DNA from: Actinomycetospora sp.
GTDB lineage: Bacteria; Actinomycetota; Actinomycetes; Mycobacteriales; Pseudonocardiaceae
DNA length: 5,424 bases
Direction of reading: 5' to 3'
NCBI GenBank assembly: GCA_025925615.1
Contig: JAICLN010000289.1
Coordinates: 1-5,424 of the forward strand
Program-made: the position numbers and the translations under genes
In this document: positions 1 to 4,219 of the stretch, in pieces
Numbering within the stretch: the first letter of the stretch is position 1
Layout: every line of letters starts with the position of its first letter
The notes under the pieces: model-generated
Databases searched by the model: none
What the model was told of the DNA's origin: nothing
What the model saw: only the letters and a program-made list of their open reading frames with translations

Positions 1-2
1 GG

Positions 3-452
3 CGTGCCGGGCCGGACTGGCTCGTCGTCGGGGCGGTCGCGGCGGCGGTGGCGGTCGTCCTCGCTCTCGGGGTCGTGCTCTGGCTGCGGAGCCCGGTGGC
101 CACGGCGAACAGCACGGAACTACCCGGCGGGCCCGTCGCTGCTCCGGTACCCGGTCCCGCGGCGCCACCACCGCCGTCGCCGGTCGCGACGGCGCCGCTC
201 GTCGGCCCCGTCCCGACCCCGGCCTTCCCGGCGCGCCCGACGAGGAAGGCCGTCGTGCCCCCGGCGGTCCGGCCAGCACCGCAGGTCGCCCAGGCTCCAA
301 CCGCCGCGCCCGCTGGACCGATCGGCCCCAGCGGCACGACGTCGAGTCCTCCCGGCAACGGCAACAACGGCAACGGCAACAACGGCAGCGGCAACAACGG
401 GCGCGGCAACGGTGGCGGCGGGAACGGAGACCTGTTCCCCGACGGGTTCTGA
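3..452 (+). CDS. Single-pass membrane protein with Pro/Ala-rich exterior and Gly/Asn tail (5' end missing)
   Basis: The reading frame is open from the left edge, so the true start lies upstream; 149 residues are visible. Residues about 6-28 form one clear hydrophobic helix (DWLVVGAV to VVLWLR) ending in an Arg. After it come about 85 residues rich in Pro, Ala, Val and Thr, typical of a cell-wall-spanning linker, then a 25-residue Gly/Asn block and a short terminus DLFPDGF. Third codon positions are almost all G or C, which supports the frame. I infer an N-terminal cytoplasmic part outside the window and an extracellular C-terminus. I do not recognise the family. Membrane anti-sigma factors and HTH-TM-type regulators have this layout, but no such domain is visible here. 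A GTG at 48 falls inside the helix and is not a likely start. A 24-bp palindrome follows four bases after the stop. Confidence 0.75.
   Translation, partial: RAGPDWLVVGAVAAAVAVVLALGVVLWLRSPVATANSTELPGGPVAAPVPGPAAPPPPSPVATAPLVGPVPTPAFPARPTRKAVVPPAVRPAPQVAQAPTAAPAGPIGPSGTTSSPPGNGNNGNGNNGSGNNGRGNGGGGNGDLFPDGF
354..428 (+). repeat. Low-complexity Gly/Asn-coding repeat
   Basis: Seventy-five bases, 25 codons, built almost only from GGC and AAC. A 15-base unit coding GNGNN occurs twice in tandem and then degrades with Ser, Arg and Gly substitutions. It encodes the flexible hydrophilic tail of the membrane protein. The tandem codon repeat could vary in length between strains by slippage (inference). 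Confidence 0.8.
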
Positions 453-456
453 GCAG

Positions 457-480
457 CCCATCCCCGAGCTCGGGGATGGG
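457..480 (+). terminator. Perfect 24-bp palindrome: terminator hairpin or operator
   Basis: The left arm CCCATCCCCGAG (457-468) is the exact reverse complement of the right arm (469-480). In RNA it would fold to a strong 10-bp stem with a four-base loop, four bases after the preceding stop codon, which fits an actinobacterial terminator without a U-tract. As DNA it is also centred at about -43.5 relative to the probable leaderless start at 512, so it could be a dimeric regulator site. Sequence alone does not separate the two roles. Confidence 0.6.
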
Positions 481-499
481 GTCTCGGCGCCGATCTTCC

Positions 500-511
500 T
501 AACGTCGTCCC
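500..511 (+). promoter_or_regulatory. Probable -10 element of a leaderless promoter for the DUF2690 gene
   Basis: TAACGT at 500-505 matches the actinobacterial -10 pattern TANNNT. It ends exactly six bases before the ATG at 512, which puts the expected transcription start on the A of the start codon. No Shine-Dalgarno sequence precedes this ATG, consistent with a leaderless mRNA. No good TTGAC-type -35 is visible; that position is occupied by the end of the 24-bp palindrome. Confidence 0.5.
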
Positions 512-1171
512 ATGACCTCGCTGCTCGCCCCCACCCGCACCTTCCCCGCCGCGCACCGGTCGTCACCGGACGCCCTGCGCACCGCGGTATTCGCGTCGGC
601 AGAGCCCGAGACCGAGCTCGACCTGGCGCCCCGGACCGTGGTGTCCCCGCACCGGGGCCGGGCGATGCTGGTCGGCGCAGTTGTCGCCCTCGCCGGGGTC
701 GCGACCGTCGTGGGGGTCAGCACGCACGCGCCGCTGGAGCCGCTTCCGGCCGCCTCCGCCCCGATCGCCTCGTCGTCGACGTGCGTCGGCGGGGCCTGCG
801 AGGGCCTCGACCCGACCACCGAAGGGTGCCAGGCGGACGCTCGGACCGTTGGCAGCCGCGTCGTCACCGCGGAGCGCCGCGGCCTCGAGGTGCCGGTCGG
901 CGTCGTCGAGGTGCGGGCCTCCCCGACCTGCCACGCAACGTGGGCGCGGTACACGGTCGACCCCACGTCCCCCGTCGGCGGAGTCTCGATCGAGAGCCGC
1001 GACGGGCGCTCCGAACGCACCACCGTCGATGCGGTCGCCGGCCATCGCCACCTCGGCTACGGCACGACCCCGATGCTCGGCGACGCCCTCGACGTGCGCG
1101 CGCTCGTCACGCCGATCCCGGGCGGGGAGTTGCCGAGCCGTGCGACCGCGTGGACCGGCCGTTCACGATGA
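512..1171 (+). CDS. Membrane-anchored DUF2690 domain protein
   Basis: A 219-residue protein. Residues 1-50 are a polar cytoplasmic stretch, 51-70 a transmembrane helix (MLVGAVVALAGVATVVGV), and about 90-205 an extracytoplasmic domain. The domain has the DUF2690 signature as I know it: CVGGACEGLDP at 91-101, then GCQADA at 105-110, then VEVRASPTCHATWARY at 132-147. Four Cys (91, 96, 106, 140) are all on the exported side and could form two disulphides. DUF2690 proteins are common in actinobacteria, often as the exterior of HTH-TM proteins; here there is no N-terminal HTH, only a short tail. The biochemical function of the family is unknown. The start is set by the -10 element placed for a leaderless message. 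A strong hairpin follows the stop by 23 bases, so the gene is probably monocistronic. Confidence 0.85.
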   Translation: MTSLLAPTRTFPAAHRSSPDALRTAVFASAEPETELDLAPRTVVSPHRGRAMLVGAVVALAGVATVVGVSTHAPLEPLPAASAPIASSSTCVGGACEGLDPTTEGCQADARTVGSRVVTAERRGLEVPVGVVEVRASPTCHATWARYTVDPTSPVGGVSIESRDGRSERTTVDAVAGHRHLGYGTTPMLGDALDVRALVTPIPGGELPSRATAWTGRSR

Positions 1172-1194
1172 GCACCGGCACGGACAATTCCGCA

Positions 1195-1221
1195 GCAACC
1201 GCGTCACGATGACGCGGTTGC
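1195..1221 (+). terminator. Strong hairpin terminator after the DUF2690 gene
   Basis: A perfect 12-bp stem, GCAACCGCGTCA at 1195-1206 pairing with 1210-1221, with a three-base CGA loop. It lies 23 bases after the stop at 1171. There is no T-run after it, as is usual for high-GC actinobacterial terminators. Confidence 0.7.
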
Positions 1222-1251
1222 GCGGTCGCCGGCTGCGCTGCCGAGTCCTGT

Positions 1252-1274
1252 CCGACACCCGCCGACACCCGCCG
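1252..1274 (+). repeat. Tandem 10-bp direct repeat upstream of the chaplin-like gene
   Basis: CCGACACCCG occurs at 1252-1261 and again at 1262-1271, followed by the start of a third copy (CCG). The period is one helical turn, the arrangement used by many response regulators and other dimeric activators. It begins about 150 bases upstream of the start at 1404. A role as a binding site is inference. Confidence 0.5.
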
Positions 1275-1286
1275 GTACTGCGACAA

Positions 1287-1305
1287 CCGTGTCCGATGGA
1301 CACGG
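1287..1305 (+). promoter_or_regulatory. 19-bp perfect inverted repeat, candidate operator
   Basis: CCGTGTCC and GGACACGG (8-base arms) flank GAT. TGTCCGA is shared with 1249-1255, at the edge of the tandem repeat, so the two elements may be sites for the same protein. The site is about 100 bases upstream of the chaplin-like start. It could also act as a second hairpin behind the DUF2690 gene. I see no convincing -10/-35 pair between it and 1404; TTGTCG at 1338-1343 is only a weak -35 candidate. Confidence 0.45.
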
Positions 1306-1394
1306 CTGGGGCCGCACCCCGACCACACGCGGCGTCGTTGTCGAGGCGCACGCGGGTCACCCGGATGGCGGTGCCCGCGATCCACCGAGTCTCT

Positions 1395-1401
1395 GGGGGA
1401 G
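1395..1401 (+). promoter_or_regulatory. Ribosome binding site of the chaplin-like gene
   Basis: GGGGGAG lies two bases before ATG 1404 and eight before ATG 1410. The spacing to 1410 is closer to the usual optimum, but the same GGGGGAG-plus-two-base layout precedes the GTG at 1998, which favours 1404. The choice changes the product by only two residues, before the signal peptide's Arg pair. Confidence 0.55.
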
Positions 1402-1403
1402 AC

Positions 1404-1676
1404 ATGAGCATGCGTCGTACCGTCATCGGGGTCCTGGCCGGGACCGCCGCGCTGGGCCTGCCGGTGCTCACCGCCGGCGTCGCCACCGCGAACCAGGGCC
1501 CGAGCCACAGCCCGTCGAGCTCGCCGACCTGCACCACGACCGGCACGGCGTCGAACAGCCCCGGCGTCTCGAGCGGCAACGTCACCCAGGTACCGGTGTT
1601 CGACTGCAGCCAGGTCTTCGGCTCGCCCTCCGTCGCCGTCACCGGGCCGCTCGTCGGAGCGCCCGCCGCGAGCTAG
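1404..1676 (+). CDS. Small secreted chaplin-like protein
   Basis: A 90-residue protein with a textbook Sec signal peptide: Arg-Arg at 4-5, a hydrophobic core at about 7-24, and an ATA site giving predicted cleavage after residue 29. The mature 61 residues are Ser/Thr/Pro-rich up to 50 and then read SPGVSSGNVTQVPV at 52-65 and VAVTGPLVG at 77-85. This closely resembles the chaplin (DUF320) core SPGVLSGN-x-Q-PV followed by a Val/Gly segment. Chaplins are amyloid-forming surface-active proteins that coat aerial hyphae and spores in Streptomyces. Differences from classical short chaplins: the two Cys are at 43 (before the core) and 68, and no CGN motif is present. There is no LPXTG-type sorting signal, so it should be released or wall-associated. 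Family membership is a motif-based judgement; it could be a diverged relative. Confidence 0.7.
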   Translation: MSMRRTVIGVLAGTAALGLPVLTAGVATANQGPSHSPSSSPTCTTTGTASNSPGVSSGNVTQVPVFDCSQVFGSPSVAVTGPLVGAPAAS

Positions 1677-1705
1677 TCCGAGGACCTCGAGCACCCCTCG
1701 CGCGC

Positions 1706-1730
1706 CGGGCCCGTGACGTCACCGGGCCCG
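1706..1730 (+). terminator. Hairpin terminator after the chaplin-like gene
   Basis: CGGGCCC at 1706-1712 pairs with GGGCCCG at 1724-1730. The inner GTGACGTCAC (1713-1722) is itself a perfect palindrome, so the stem continues after one bulged C at 1723. It lies 29 bases after the stop at 1676. There is no T-run. Confidence 0.6.
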
Positions 1731-1765
1731 ACGCCGAGTTCTCGCCCGCCGAACCTTCGCCGAGC

Positions 1766-1871
1766 GGACAGGAATGCGCTTCCTGTCCCGGGACGGTCCG
1801 GCAACGCGCCACTCGGCAGGTGATCCACGCAGGAATCCGACCTCCCACGGAATGCCACGGCCATTCCTGTC
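1766..1871 (+). repeat. Four alternating inverted arms (CAGGAA / TTCCTG) in non-coding DNA
   Basis: Four arms alternate in orientation: CAGGAA at 1769-1774, TTCCTG at 1780-1785, CAGGAA at 1830-1835 and TTCCTG at 1864-1869. Locally, GGACAGGAA (1766-1774) and TTCCTGTCC (1780-1788) form a perfect 9-bp stem with a five-base loop. The first arm also matches the last arm over ten bases (GACAGGAATG at 1767-1776 with CATTCCTGTC at 1862-1871), and the third matches the fourth over seven. As RNA this allows exclusive pairings; as DNA it gives repeated dyad half-sites. The 1677-1942 gap holds no convincing gene. Confidence 0.55.
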
Positions 1872-1942
1872 GGCCGGCCGCTCACGGCAGATCGTCACCG
1901 GATCGTTCAGCCGGCCACGGTGTAGGTCCCCTCGCGTCCTCG

Positions 1943-1948
1943 TATAGT
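1943..1948 (+). promoter_or_regulatory. Candidate -10 element upstream of the 67-residue peptide gene
   Basis: TATAGT stands out as an AT-rich hexamer in GC-rich surroundings and fits TANNNT. The expected start is near 1955, giving a 5' leader of about 43 bases that begins with a small hairpin (GACCGG 1957-1962 with CCGGTC 1966-1971). No good -35 is seen near 1920. GATCGT occurs twice, 11 bases apart, at 1890-1895 and 1901-1906, just upstream. Confidence 0.45.
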
Positions 1949-1997
1949 TCCCCGGAGACCGGGCCCCGGTCCGGCTCGGGCGCCATTCGGGGGAGCC

Positions 1998-2201
1998 GTG
2001 AAGATTCTCGTGCCGGTCATCGCATTGGCCGCAATTGCGTGGGCCACAGCACCCTGGGTCTCGATCGCTCTGCACGGGACGTCCGACCAGTGCGTTCTCC
2101 GGGCGATGCGCTGCGAGGCGGTGATCCCCTCCCCGCGGCTCCCGGCGGACGGGGAGCGCCCCGCTCCTGTCGTGCGCACGGAGCCGCTGCGCCAGGCCTG
2201 A
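1998..2201 (+). CDS. Small exported or membrane peptide, unknown family
   Basis: A 67-residue protein starting at GTG, with GGGGGAG two bases upstream (1989-1995). Residues 3-25 are hydrophobic (ILVPVIALAAIAWATAPWVSIAL) after a single Lys, so it is either a signal peptide with a possible ATA site near 18 or an uncleaved membrane anchor. The remaining roughly 40 residues are polar with two Cys, C32 and C39 (C-x6-C), then a Pro/Arg-rich tail. Third codon positions are about 85 % G/C, lower than in neighbouring genes but still coding-like. I do not recognise it. The own ribosome site and candidate promoter support a real gene. A short orphan membrane peptide of fast-evolving sequence is the safest description. 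Confidence 0.6.
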   Translation: MKILVPVIALAAIAWATAPWVSIALHGTSDQCVLRAMRCEAVIPSPRLPADGERPAPVVRTEPLRQA

Positions 2202-2464
2202 CCGCCCGTCGATCACTGGCCACCGCAGCTCTCGTCGGCGAACTGACGATGCCGCAGAACGGCCCGCATCGCCTCGTCGACGCGCGTCTCCGCCCGGTGA
2301 CCCGGAGCAACCTCCTGATACGAATGCCGGGATCGACTGCTCGGTAGGTGATCGAGGATCGACGAGATCGACACGACGAGAAACGGCTCATCGTCCGAAC
2401 GACGGTATGCGCACTGATTTGCTGCCCGTTCGGCCGAATCGCAGGCCGATCGTCACTCACTAGC
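2202..2464 (+). other. Non-coding gap between the small peptide gene and the histidine kinase
   Basis: No credible coding frame is seen on either strand; the frames that stay open have poor codon bias and no ribosome site. The stretch contains a 10-bp palindrome GACGCGCGTC (2279-2288), the GATCGA repeat cluster (2331-2372), and GATCGTCAC at 2448-2456. It is somewhat less GC-rich than the flanking genes, which fits regulatory DNA. No strong hairpin terminator was found for the gene ending at 2201; TCGTC/GACGA (2232-2249) is only a 5-bp stem. Confidence 0.5.
2331..2372 (+). repeat. Cluster of GATCGA repeats
   Basis: GATCGA begins at 2331, 2350, 2357 and 2366, four copies in 42 bases, three of them followed by C. 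They lie 150-190 bases upstream of the histidine kinase start. They may be half-sites for a DNA-binding protein, but the spacing (19, 7, 9) is irregular and chance clustering is possible. Confidence 0.35.
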
Positions 2465-2503
2465 ATGAAACCCGACCGTCCGTGTCGGAGGCGGCACGGG
2501 TGA
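2465..2503 (+). CDS. Possible 12-codon upstream ORF
   Basis: ATG at 2465 opens a frame coding MKPDRPCRRRHG and ending in TGA at 2501-2503, 18 bases before the probable kinase start and in the same frame. Five of twelve residues are Lys or Arg. TAGCAT at 2461-2466 resembles a -10 element but overlaps the ATG; a message starting at about 2473 from it would exclude this ORF. No Shine-Dalgarno is visible. It could be a regulatory leader peptide or simply chance. Confidence 0.2.
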   Translation: MKPDRPCRRRHG

Positions 2504-2507
2504 TTGC

Positions 2508-2513
2508 AGAGGG
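2508..2513 (+). promoter_or_regulatory. Ribosome binding site deciding the kinase start
   Basis: AGAGGG ends eight bases before GTG 2522. This favours 2522 over TTG 2504, which directly follows a stop and has no good upstream site. GTG 2531, with GGAG three bases before it, is the other option. Confidence 0.45.
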
Positions 2514-2521
2514 CGGTTCTC

Positions 2522-3115
2522 GTGGAGACGGTGAGCGCGGCGCTGGCACACGACATCGGGCACGAGCTCGCGACGATCGCATTCCTCGTGTCGGCGGTTC
2601 GCGCCGACCCCGCGCTCCGGGCCGACAACCACCGTCGCCTATGTCTGATCGAGCGGGAGGTCGAGCGCCTCCAGGAATTGGTGGGGTTGCGCACCGAGGA
2701 GATCCCGGAGCCGGAGGTATCGCTGACCCGGCTGCTCGCCGAGGTCGCCGGCCCTCTCGCGCTGCGGGGTCCGGCGGCCGTGGTCACCAGCCCGTCGCCC
2801 GACGTTCGGCTCCCGGTCGACGCCCGGTCGCTCTGGAGGCTGTTGTCCAACCTGGTGCACAACGCCGTGCGGGCCGCGGGGCCCGCGGGCACGGTGCGCC
2901 TCCTCGTCCGGCAGGGCCCACCGCCGTGCATCGAAATCCACGATGACGGGCCGGGCTTCGGCGCCGGGCCGGCCGGCCATCGCGGGATCGGCCTCGCGAC
3001 CGCGGGCCGCCTCGCCGCGCGGTGCGGCGCCACGCTCACCTTCGGCGCTGCGGACGGCGGCGGGACGGTAGCCCAGATCTCCTTCCGGACGGAGGTGCTC
3101 GCCCCGGGCGCGTGA
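2522..3115 (+). CDS. Soluble orphan sensor histidine kinase (HisKA-like plus HATPase_c)
   Basis: A 197-residue protein. An H-box, LAHDIGHELATI, sits at residues 8-19, with His14 (in HEL) the likely phosphorylated residue, followed by the helical dimerisation hairpin to about 55. The ATPase domain shows the N-box NLVHNAV (111-117), G1 box DDGPGFG (141-147) and G2 box GIGLATA (155-161), ending near AQISF. All key catalytic boxes are present. It lacks any sensor, PAS, GAF or membrane segment, and no response regulator is in the window, so the input and partner are unknown. Actinobacterial kinases with an AHDIRHEL-type box are often fused to or next to receivers; this one stands alone. Expected location is the cytoplasm. 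Start GTG 2522 is chosen on the AGAGGG site; TTG 2504 would add six residues. A weak hairpin follows the stop. Confidence 0.85.
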   Translation: METVSAALAHDIGHELATIAFLVSAVRADPALRADNHRRLCLIEREVERLQELVGLRTEEIPEPEVSLTRLLAEVAGPLALRGPAAVVTSPSPDVRLPVDARSLWRLLSNLVHNAVRAAGPAGTVRLLVRQGPPPCIEIHDDGPGFGAGPAGHRGIGLATAGRLAARCGATLTFGAADGGGTVAQISFRTEVLAPGA

Positions 3116-3127
3116 GGCGGCCCCGCC
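3116..3127 (+). terminator. Weak hairpin after the histidine kinase stop
   Basis: GGCGG and CCGCC are separated by only two bases immediately after the TGA, so the usable stem is about four pairs. It may be only GC-rich coincidence. The kinase and the gene at 3271 are 155 bases apart. Confidence 0.2.
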
Positions 3128-3270
3128 CTCTCCCCAGCCCAGGCGAGTCGGCTCGACCCCGCTCGCGCTCCCCGCCCGTCACTAGTCAGTTCTGTGGATG
3201 GTCACCACGAACGCCGCCGACCAGACTCGATCACGAGACGGACCAGCTCCCACTCCACCAGGGGGTTCTC

Positions 3271-3453
3271 GTGACCGAGCCGACGTCCCGCACCACCGAC
3301 CACGTCGACGAGCCGACGGAGGAGGAGCGCGCCCGGGCCCGCGCGGGGGCGGCGCGCTACCCGCACGCCCCCGAGCGCCTCCCCGACCGCGCCGGACGCT
3401 TCCTCGGGCTGCTGGACCGCTCGCGGCGCGACGAGCGGCCCCGGCCCGCCTAG
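3271..3453 (+). CDS. Small highly charged protein, unknown family
   Basis: A 60-residue protein from GTG 3271, with GGGGG five bases upstream (3261-3265). Nearly every third codon position is G or C (one exception in 60), the strongest sign that it is a real gene. The sequence has a Thr/Asp/Glu-rich start, EPTEEERARARAGAARYPH near 14-32, then an Arg-rich end; no Cys, no signal peptide and no membrane segment. It is probably helical from about 16 onward and cytoplasmic. I do not recognise the family and cannot assign a function. Its TAG stop shares the tetranucleotide CTAG with the stop of the convergent DUF5995 gene, so the two coding regions overlap by four bases. Confidence 0.6.
   Translation: MTEPTSRTTDHVDEPTEEERARARAGAARYPHAPERLPDRAGRFLGLLDRSRRDERPRPA
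3417..3438 (-). terminator. Hairpin just past the minus-strand operon, inside the 60-residue gene
   Basis: CCGCTCG (3417-3423) and CGAGCGG (3432-3438) are perfect complements around an eight-base loop. Read on the minus strand the stem begins 12 bases after the DUF5995 stop, a suitable place for a terminator. It lies within the 3' end of the plus-strand small gene, where it would also be translated. No T-run is present. Confidence 0.45.
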
Positions 3454-4196
3454 AACCGGGTGGCCATGATGCCGCGCGCGAGGATGGCGGCCTTGTGGTC
3501 CCGACGGTGCACCTCGTCGGCCAGGTAGGCCTCCCAGTTCGGGTCCTTGCGGTGCACCCACATCGACATGGCCGCGTCCCACGCGAAGTCCCGGGTCTCG
3601 CGGACCAGCAGGTCGCCGAACAGGTTGCCGAGCTTGTCGACCCAGGAGCCGTCGCCGAAGCGCGAGAACGGCGAGTCGAACTCGTCCTGCAGCTCGTTCA
3701 TCTTCGTGTAGAAGATGTCGTTGATCCGGCAGTAGTCCCGGTGCTGGGCGTCGCGCTCGGCCGGGTCGGGGTGCTTCTCCCACGTGGTGAGCAGCGCGAA
3801 GGCCAGGTCGAAGTTGACGTGGGCGTTCACGCCGGCCACCGCGTAGTTGAGGGTCGGGATGTCCGGGTCGGACCGGACGTCGAACAGGGTCGCCCAGCAC
3901 AGCGGCGCCTCGTGGCCCTCGGACAGGGCGCGCAGCGCGTCGAGGTACCGGCACGCGAAGGCGATGTCGAGATCGATGATGAACGTGCCCGCCTCGAAGG
4001 TCCCGTTCGTCACCGCGTCCTGCACCCCGCAGGTGATCTGGTGGTAGAGGCGGCTGAACGAGGCGATGCCGTCCCCGTCGCCCCGGGGCACCACGGTCTT
4101 CGCCGCCTCCTGCACCCGGGCCAACGTGTCGATCACCGCCGGGACGTCCTTCGGCGTGGCGCCGACGCTCACGAGATCGACCAGTTCGTTCGCCAT
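3450..4196 (-). CDS. DUF5995 family protein
   Basis: A 248-residue cytoplasmic-looking protein without signal peptide or membrane helix. Recognisable family features are SFSRLYHQIT (46-55), DLDIAFACRYLDAL (75-88), the signature NYAVAGVNAHVNFDLAFAL (117-135), and DYCRINDIFYTKMNELQ (154-170). The pattern of conserved His, Asp and Asn in mostly helical segments (NAHxNxDL in particular) resembles a metal- or ligand-binding helical bundle, but that is inference; the family function is unknown to me. The ATG at 4196 is preceded on the minus strand by AGGGGGAAG with good spacing. It starts 23 bases after the LuxR-type gene's stop, so co-transcription is likely, and the regulator may act on the same pathway. 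The family name comes from motif memory and has not been searched. Confidence 0.75.
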   Translation of the reverse strand: MANELVDLVSVGATPKDVPAVIDTLARVQEAAKTVVPRGDGDGIASFSRLYHQITCGVQDAVTNGTFEAGTFIIDLDIAFACRYLDALRALSEGHEAPLCWATLFDVRSDPDIPTLNYAVAGVNAHVNFDLAFALLTTWEKHPDPAERDAQHRDYCRINDIFYTKMNELQDEFDSPFSRFGDGSWVDKLGNLFGDLLVRETRDFAWDAAMSMWVHRKDPNWEAYLADEVHRRDHKAAILARGIMATRF

Positions 4197-4219
4197 TGTC
4201 TTCCCCCTCGTCGTGGCGC

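Noticed and set aside
4..1212. Long plus-strand frame coding 402 Arg/Ser/Pro-rich residues
   Set aside because: It runs through two better-supported genes in another frame, is extremely Arg/Pro-rich, and has no domain; a GC-rich shadow frame.
1168..1212. 14-codon ORF (MSTGTDNSAATASR) overlapping the DUF2690 stop as ATGA
   Set aside because: Very short, ends within the terminator hairpin, and has weak codon bias; the ATGA overlap is suggestive but not enough.
1252..1274. Start of a CRISPR-like array
   Set aside because: Only two full 10-base copies with no spacers; not a CRISPR array.
1635..1728. Repeat of CGTCACCGGGCC in the chaplin-like gene end and in its terminator
   Set aside because: GC-rich 12-base match in a Val-Thr-Gly-Pro coding segment; probably coincidence.
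2279..2288. Palindrome GACGCGCGTC
   Set aside because: Short CG-rich palindromes are expected by chance in DNA of this composition.
2017..3039. Minus-strand frame of 340 residues opposite the histidine kinase
   Set aside because: The plus strand has clear kinase boxes in this region; the minus-strand product is Arg/Ser/Thr-rich and unrecognisable.
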